5,798 nt of DNA. Source: Pseudomonadota bacterium (GTDB taxonomy: Bacteria > Pseudomonadota > Gammaproteobacteria > Burkholderiales > Rhodocyclaceae). Positions 1 through 5,798 of this stretch are shown here, piece after piece (the first letter of the stretch is position 1; each line of letters starts with the position of its first letter). Under the pieces are notes generated by a model. That model was not told the origin of the DNA and did not search any database. It saw nothing but the letters and a program-made list of their open reading frames with translations. A program made the translations under genes and the position numbers. The stretch spans positions 1-5,798 of the forward strand of contig JAUPVD010000399.1 of the NCBI GenBank assembly GCA_030917225.1, read 5' to 3'.

Positions 1-2809
<2,809 letters not shown>

Positions 2810-2954
2810 GTTTGCTCCGAGCTTAATGGGCAATAATTCCTAGGGTTCCCGAAAGGGCAAAGGTCCCAGTCCGGGTACGACAAATAACAAATAAACGGAA
2901 GTACGGCACTTGCGGTTCCAGCACTTTCGTTTGCCTGCTAGCGGCGATTACCTC

Positions 2955-2984
2955 AGGGATTCGCCTATCCCTTTTCCAGAAAAG
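2955..2984 (-). other. Small overlapping RNA hairpins, possible processing site
   Basis: Two mutually exclusive small stems follow the attenuator: CTTTT/AAAAG with a 4-nt loop (2971-2984), and a 6-bp AGGGAT/ATCCCT stem with a 6-nt loop (2955-2972). In E. coli RNase III cuts in this gap, so this could be a counterpart, but these stems are much shorter than a typical RNase III substrate. Function is unproven. Confidence 0.25.
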
Positions 2985-2991
2985 CACAAAA

Positions 2992-3019
2992 GGGCCGGCG
3001 GCAAATATGCCACCAGCCC
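2992..3019 (-). terminator. Putative attenuator hairpin between rplL and rpoB
   Basis: In the transcript, 11 bases at 3009-3019 (GGGCTGGTGGC) pair with 2992-3002 (GCCGCCGGCCC) around a 6-nt loop; two pairs are G-U. The stem is followed by TTTTGTGCTTTTCT, a broken rather than continuous U run, which suits partial termination with readthrough. It starts 18 nt after the rplL stop codon. The position and form match the attenuator expected between rplL and rpoB in this operon; that it works here is inferred. Confidence 0.6.
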
Positions 3020-3037
3020 AGCACTTCAGTGCCGAGA

Positions 3038-3409
3038 TTACTTGATCTCGACCTTGGCGCCTGCGTCCTCAAGTTGCTTCTTGAGTGCGTCGGCATCAGC
3101 CTTCGGAATCCCTTCCTTGACAGGCTTCGGAGCGCCGTCGACGAGGTCTTTGGCTTCCTTGAGGCCCAGGCCGGTGGCGGCGCGGACAACCTTGATGACT
3201 TCGACCTTCTTGTCACCGGCGGCATTCAGAATGACGGTGAAATCGGTCTTTTCTTCGACAGCGGCGGCAGCGCCGGCACCCGGTGCAGCGACGGCGAGGG
3301 AAGCGGCGGAAACGCCAAACTTCTCTTCGAACGCCTTGACCATGTCGTTCAGTTCCATGACCGTCATACCAGCAACGGCTTCGAGGATGTCTTCTTTGCT
3401 AATAGCCAT
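3038..3409 (-). CDS. rplL: 50S ribosomal protein L7/L12 (bL12)
   Basis: Multicopy stalk protein of the large subunit; dimers bind L10 and recruit the translation GTPases (EF-Tu, EF-G, IF2, RF3). At 123 residues it has the usual length. Residues 1-33 ([17 protein letters not shown] onward) form the dimerising, L10-binding N-terminal domain. Residues about 37-54 are the Ala/Gly/Pro-rich flexible hinge. Residues about 55-123 are the factor-binding C-terminal domain, with the typical [29 protein letters not shown] and GAKVEIK ends. AGGAG at 3419-3423, 9 nt before the ATG, supports the start. It lies 67 nt downstream of rplJ and is probably controlled with it through the L10 leader. L12 is needed in about four times the amount of L10, and the strong ribosome binding site fits this. 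Confidence 0.99.
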   Translation of the reverse strand: MAISKEDILEAVAGMTVMELNDMVKAFEEKFGVSAASLAVAAPGAGAAAAVEEKTDFTVILNAAGDKKVEVIKVVRAATGLGLKEAKDLVDGAPKPVKEGIPKADADALKKQLEDAGAKVEIK

Positions 3410-3476
3410 TTGAATAAGCTCCTAAATCAGTTTCTTGCGTGTATTTGCGTACTAATGTCGTAGTCGTTCGAGCAGA

Positions 3477-3980
3477 TCAGGCGGCAGCGCCCTCTTCCTC
3501 GCGCTTCTTGGCCAGGGCGGCAAGCGCACCGGCGAAGCCCGACACCGGCGCCTGCATGACGCCGAGCAGCTTGGCGAGAAGTTCCTCGCGGCTGGGAATG
3601 GAAGCGAGTGCCTGAACACCAGCCTTGTCAAGCAGATCGCCGCTATAGATGCCTGCCTTCAAGACCAGCTTGTCGTTACCCTTGGCAAAATCGTTCAGCA
3701 CCTTGGCAGCAGCCACGGCATCGACGGAAATTGCATAGATCAGGGGTCCGACCATTTGCTCGGCGAGGCCGGCGAACGGGGTGTCCGCAACGGCACGACG
3801 CACGAGGGTGTTTTTCAGCACACGCAGGTACACGCCGGATTCGCGCGCCATTTTCCGCAGCTTGGTGAGATCACCCACTTCAATGCCACGGTACTCGGCG
3901 ACGACCATCGTCTGCGCACCAGCTACCTGTGCCGACACCTCGGCCACTACGGCCTTTTTGTCGTCAAGATTGAGACCCAT
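3477..3980 (-). CDS. rplJ: 50S ribosomal protein L10 (uL10)
   Basis: Base of the L7/L12 stalk: the N-terminal domain binds 23S rRNA beside L11 and the C-terminal helix holds the L12 dimers. The protein is 167 residues, normal for the family. Family motifs are [12 protein letters not shown] at the start, [18 protein letters not shown] (about 26-43) and [10 protein letters not shown] (55-64). The last part, [17 protein letters not shown] through [15 protein letters not shown] (about 130-163), is the long L12-binding helix. The ATG is supported by AAGGAG at 3990-3995, 9 nt upstream; a second purine run lies at 3984-3989. It follows rplA after a 258-nt gap containing the L10 leader, so the L10-L12 complex probably represses translation of rplJ and rplL when not needed on ribosomes. 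Confidence 0.99.
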   Translation of the reverse strand: MGLNLDDKKAVVAEVSAQVAGAQTMVVAEYRGIEVGDLTKLRKMARESGVYLRVLKNTLVRRAVADTPFAGLAEQMVGPLIYAISVDAVAAAKVLNDFAKGNDKLVLKAGIYSGDLLDKAGVQALASIPSREELLAKLLGVMQAPVSGFAGALAALAKKREEEGAAA

Positions 3981-4022
3981 AGGTCCTTTCTCCTTTCAAG
4001 TCCACACGCGACGGGAAAACCC

Positions 4023-4038
4023 CGCCGCACCCACGGCG
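4023..4038 (-). other. GC-rich hairpin upstream of the rplJ ribosome binding site
   Basis: CGCCG (4034-4038 in the transcript) pairs with CGGCG (4023-4027) around a 6-nt loop, and a flanking U-G pair is possible. It lies about 27 nt before the rplJ Shine-Dalgarno sequence and leaves that sequence free. It may be part of the folded leader; no specific role can be assigned. Confidence 0.35.
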
Positions 4039-4057
4039 ACCTGGATCAGGAGTAAAA

Positions 4058-4073
4058 CCGCACCGAAGCACGG
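4058..4073 (-). terminator. UUCG-capped hairpin with U run in the rplJ leader
   Basis: The transcript reads CCGTGC-TTCG-GTGCGG followed by TTTTAC. The 6-bp stem closes a C(UUCG)G tetraloop, one of the most stable RNA loops, though the middle contains two tandem G-U pairs. A U run also precedes it (ATTTTTG at 4074-4080). It sits between the L10 leader and the rplJ ribosome binding site, so it could be an attenuator or an insulating hairpin. The stem is short and the U run has only four bases, so termination is likely weak if it occurs. Confidence 0.4.
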
Positions 4074-4095
4074 CAAAAATTCCTGTTCTGAGTAC

Positions 4096-4152
4096 ACCGT
4101 CTGCGCAGGCCTTTCGCTTAAGCAAGCACTAACAAGCACTCACACCTGCGGT
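4096..4152 (-). ncRNA. L10 leader, autoregulatory mRNA structure
   Basis: The transcript contains ACCGCAGG (4145-4152) pairing with CCTGCGCAGACGGT (4096-4109): an outer ACC/GGU helix and an inner GCAGG/CCUGC helix, separated by a one-sided GCAGAC bulge on the 3' strand. An asymmetric, kink-turn-like bulge and the GCGCAGACGGU sequence are typical of the L10 leader family, the site bound by L10-(L12)4 to repress rplJ-rplL translation. It lies about 115 nt before the rplJ start, in the expected place. The apical part is unusual in carrying a tandem repeat (4123-4140). Recognition is from motif memory, not a covariance search. Confidence 0.75.
4123..4140. repeat. Tandem 8-bp direct repeat in the L10 leader loop
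   Basis: The unit caagcact occurs at 4123-4130 and 4133-4140, separated by aa, giving a period of 10 nt. In the transcript this reads AGTGCTTG-TT-AGTGCTTG and is followed directly by CTTAAGC. GCUU therefore occurs three times in front of a single AAGC, so alternative short stems are possible. Confidence 0.8.
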
Positions 4153-4238
4153 CTTTGACGATCTGCCGGCCGATTTCTCGAACGACAGCTCAAAGCTCTA
4201 CCCCACCGAACGAATCATCCGGACCGGGGCTAATTCTG

Positions 4239-4937
4239 TTACTGCGCCGACAACGACGTGTGGTCGATGCGCACACCCGGGCCCATGGTGCTGGACACGG
4301 CAATTTTCTTCAGATACTGACCCTTGGCAGCAGCCGGCTTGGCCTTCTGCAGTGCTTCGATCAAGGCCTTCAGGTTCTGCTCAAGATTCTCGACCGGGAA
4401 CGAGGCACGACCGATGGTGGTATGCACGATCCCGGCCTTGTCGGTACGGTACTGAACCTGACCGGCCTTGGCATTCTTGACGGCGGTAGTGACATCCATG
4501 GTCACGGTGCCGACCTTCGGGTTCGGCATCAGGCCGCGCGGGCCGAGAATCTGGCCGAGCTGGCCGACGATCTTCATGGCATCCGGCGTCGCAACGACAA
4601 TGTCGAAGTTCAGGTTGCCAGCTTTGACTTGGGCAGCCAGATCATCGAAACCGACGACATCTGCGCCAGCAGCCTTGGCGGCCTCAGCCTTTTCGCCCTG
4701 GGCGAAGACGGCGACGCGAACGGTCTTGCCGGTACCGGCCGGCAGCACGACTGAACCACGAACCAACTGGTCAGATTTGCGTGCATCGATGCCGAGGTTG
4801 ACGGCGACGTCAATCGACTCATCGAACTTGGCGGTCGCAGCAGCCTTGGCCAGAGTCAGCGCTTCAGCAACGACGTACAGTTTGTTGCTGTCGATCTTGC
4901 CCTGCAGGGCCTTTTGACGCTTGGAAAGCTTAGCCAT
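4239..4937 (-). CDS. rplA: 50S ribosomal protein L1 (uL1)
   Basis: Forms the mobile L1 stalk that helps release deacylated tRNA from the E site. In many bacteria it also represses its own operon by binding the rplK leader mRNA. The protein is 232 residues, usual for the family. It begins [16 protein letters not shown]; the central domain carries the conserved [16 protein letters not shown] (131-146), and the C-terminal part carries [18 protein letters not shown] (208-225), with the STMGPG signature. The start is fixed by GGAGGG at 4946-4951, 8 nt upstream and inside the end of rplK. Only one base (4938) separates the rplK stop from this ATG, which implies translational coupling and 1:1 output with L11. 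Confidence 0.99.
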   Translation of the reverse strand: MAKLSKRQKALQGKIDSNKLYVVAEALTLAKAAATAKFDESIDVAVNLGIDARKSDQLVRGSVVLPAGTGKTVRVAVFAQGEKAEAAKAAGADVVGFDDLAAQVKAGNLNFDIVVATPDAMKIVGQLGQILGPRGLMPNPKVGTVTMDVTTAVKNAKAGQVQYRTDKAGIVHTTIGRASFPVENLEQNLKALIEALQKAKPAAAKGQYLKKIAVSSTMGPGVRIDHTSLSAQ

Positions 4938-4938
4938 C

Positions 4939-5370
4939 TTAGAGGCCCTCCACGGTAATACCCATCGAACGGGCGGAGCCAGCGATGGTGCGCACGGCGG
5001 CGTCCATGTCAGCAGCCGTCAGATCGGGCATCTTGGTCTTGGCGATTTCTTCGCACTGGGCACGGGTCAGCTTGCCAACCTTGTCGGTGTGCGGACGTGC
5101 CGAACCGGACTTGATGCCAACAGCCTTCTTGATGAGGATGGTTGCCGGCGGCGTCTTCATGATGAACGTGAAGGACTTGTCCGCGTAGGCGGTGATCACC
5201 ACGGGAATCGGCAGACCCGGCTCGACACCCTGAGTCTGGGCGTTGAAGGCCTTGCAGAACTCCATGATGTTGAGGCCGCGCTGACCGAGAGCGGGACCGA
5301 TCGGGGGCGAAGGATTAGCCTTGCCCGCCGGCACTTGCAGCTTGATAAAGCCGACGATTTTCTTTGCCAT
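4939..5370 (-). CDS. rplK: 50S ribosomal protein L11 (uL11)
   Basis: Binds the GTPase-associated region of 23S rRNA at the stalk base, contacts EF-G, and is needed for RelA activation by uncharged tRNA; it is also part of the thiostrepton/micrococcin site. The protein is 143 residues, typical of the family. The N-terminal domain shows [20 protein letters not shown] (10-29) with the proline-rich helix, followed by [14 protein letters not shown]. The C-terminal rRNA-binding domain (about 75-143) includes [20 protein letters not shown] and GSARSMGI (131-138). AGGAG at 5376-5380, 5 nt before the ATG, supports the start. It is the first gene after nusG and pairs with rplA in an L11 operon unit. 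Confidence 0.99.
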   Translation of the reverse strand: MAKKIVGFIKLQVPAGKANPSPPIGPALGQRGLNIMEFCKAFNAQTQGVEPGLPIPVVITAYADKSFTFIMKTPPATILIKKAVGIKSGSARPHTDKVGKLTRAQCEEIAKTKMPDLTAADMDAAVRTIAGSARSMGITVEGL

Positions 5371-5533
5371 TTTGGCTCCTGAATCGTGAGTTGTAACGCG
5401 CTCTCGCCGAGCTCTTAAACCCGGCTACTGACGCTCCTCTTTTGCCTGATTGACCCTTGCGGGCAGGGGCAAGCAAAAAACCCCAAAAAACCAACTACCT
5501 GCCAGGCAGCAACGACCGCACTCAGGCCTGCCG
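5371..5533 (-). promoter_or_regulatory. nusG-rplK intergenic region (163 nt)
   Basis: No gene is visible. In E. coli this position holds the promoter for the L11 operon and the mRNA site bound by L1. Here I see two U6 runs after nusG (5485-5490 and 5475-5480), a 5-bp CTTGC/GCAAG hairpin with an 8-nt loop (5456-5473), and a small GCTC/GAGC hairpin with a 5-nt loop (5400-5412) close to the rplK ribosome binding site. The last could belong to an L1-binding element, but I cannot match it to the L1 consensus with confidence. No clear -35/-10 pair stands out. Confidence 0.45.
5475..5532 (-). terminator. Possible weak terminator after nusG
   Basis: After the nusG stop the transcript has several alternative 5-bp pairings: GGCAG (5528-5532) with CTGCC (5505-5509), or GCCTG (5523-5527) with CAGGT (5497-5501). 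These are followed by TTGGTTTTTTGGGGTTTTTT. The U runs look like a terminator tail, but no single long GC stem precedes them, so termination efficiency cannot be judged from sequence. Confidence 0.35.
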
Positions 5534-5798
5534 TTACGCCTTCTCGACTTGCGCGAACTCCAGCTCGACCGGCGTCGAACGACCGAAGATGGTCACCGAC
5601 ACGCGCAGCTTGTTCTTGTCGTAGTTCACGTCTTCGACGGAACCGTGGAAGTCAGTAAACGGACCTTCCTTGACGCGAACCATTTCGCCCACTTCGAACA
5701 GCACCTTCGGACGGGGCTTCTCCACCCCTTCCTGCATCTGCTGCATGATCTTCTCGACTTCCTTCTCGGAAATCGGGGTCGGCTTGGTGGCCGTGCCA
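5534..5798 (-). CDS. nusG: Transcription termination/antitermination factor NusG, 5' part outside window
   Basis: NusG binds RNA polymerase with its N-terminal NGN domain and Rho or ribosomal protein S10 with its C-terminal KOW domain. Only the last 87 complete codons are visible, reading [20 protein letters not shown] and onward to a TAA at 5534-5536. The interdomain linker is followed by the KOW domain: [19 protein letters not shown], then [18 protein letters not shown], then [19 protein letters not shown] at the C-terminus. This closely follows the E. coli protein. The NGN domain and start codon lie beyond the right edge; an internal ATG at 5744-5746 is not the gene start. nusG directly precedes rplK here, as is usual, and secE is expected upstream. 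Confidence 0.97.
   Translation of the reverse strand, partial: GTATKPTPISEKEVEKIMQQMQEGVEKPRPKVLFEVGEMVRVKEGPFTDFHGSVEDVNYDKNKLRVSVTIFGRSTPVELEFAQVEKA

Larger units (their letters stand above)
2810..3037 (-). promoter_or_regulatory. rplL-rpoB intergenic region (228 nt, transcribed)
   Basis: No gene is visible here. In the related E. coli operon this gap holds a partial terminator and an RNase III processing site that set the ratio of ribosomal protein to RNA polymerase mRNA. The sequence shows, in transcript order, a GC-rich hairpin with a U-rich tail (2992-3019), small hairpins (2955-2984), then an A/U-richer stretch leading to the rpoB ribosome binding site. A short CCC-UUUC-GGG hairpin is also possible near 2848-2857. 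I find no convincing sigma-70 promoter, so rpoB is probably transcribed by readthrough. Confidence 0.6.
3981..4238 (-). promoter_or_regulatory. rplA-rplJ intergenic leader region (258 nt)
   Basis: No gene is visible. In transcript order it begins with a weak CCCC/GGGG-based hairpin (4201-4229, interrupted by an internal loop and without a U run), then the L10 leader core (4096-4152), a UUCG hairpin with a U run (4058-4073), a second GC hairpin (4023-4038) and the rplJ ribosome binding site. In E. coli an internal promoter for rplJ lies near the end of rplA, but I cannot identify a convincing -35/-10 pair here. Confidence 0.7.

Noticed and set aside
3781..4158. Plus-strand frames of about 100-125 codons spanning the start of rplJ and its leader (also 3756-4055).
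   Set aside because: They overlap the real rplJ and the conserved L10 leader antisense, resemble no family I know, and their composition follows the reverse of rplJ codons.
4155..4754. A 199-codon plus-strand frame opposite rplA.
   Set aside because: Antisense shadow of a clearly identified L1 gene; no independent coding signal.
5499..5509. An 11-bp palindrome ctgccaggcag after nusG, considered as an operator site.
   Set aside because: It is short, single-copy, within a region likely to be a terminator, and matches no operator I can name.

Overview
The window is a slice of the conserved bacterial ribosomal-protein/RNA-polymerase operon, read entirely from the minus strand. In transcription order (high to low coordinate) it holds the 3' end of nusG, rplK (L11), rplA (L1), rplJ (L10), rplL (L7/L12) and the first two thirds of rpoB. 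Both edge genes are cut by the window: nusG lacks its 5' part and rpoB lacks its 3' part. All genes look intact.

The protein sequences point to a betaproteobacterium, probably near Rhodocyclales (Azoarcus, Thauera or Dechloromonas type). The reasons are the moderately high GC content, strong G/C preference at third codon positions, and an RpoB about 76 residues longer than E. coli RpoB up to the rifampicin region, as in betaproteobacteria. The genus is an inference from memory of family sequences.

Layout: nusG ends at 5534. A 163-nt gap follows, with two U6 runs and a possible weak terminator, and should carry the start signals of rplK. rplK and rplA are separated by one base and are probably translationally coupled. 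A 258-nt gap before rplJ contains a recognisable L10 leader, the RNA site where the L10-L12 complex represses its own translation, followed by two hairpins, one with a UUCG tetraloop and a U run. rplJ and rplL are 67 nt apart. A 228-nt gap before rpoB contains a GC-rich hairpin with a U-rich tail, the expected site of partial termination that makes L7/L12 more abundant than RNA polymerase.

The genes work together in translation and transcription. L11 together with the L10-L12 stalk forms the GTPase-associated centre, L1 forms the opposite stalk at the E site, NusG couples RNA polymerase to ribosome and Rho, and RpoB is the catalytic beta subunit.

This is a core housekeeping region and I see no mobile element, CRISPR array or novel gene system. 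The most interesting observation is inside RpoB: the roughly 72-residue insertion absent from E. coli RpoB resembles the C-terminal domain of ribosomal protein L7/L12 in sequence pattern and predicted topology, and rplL is the gene immediately upstream.
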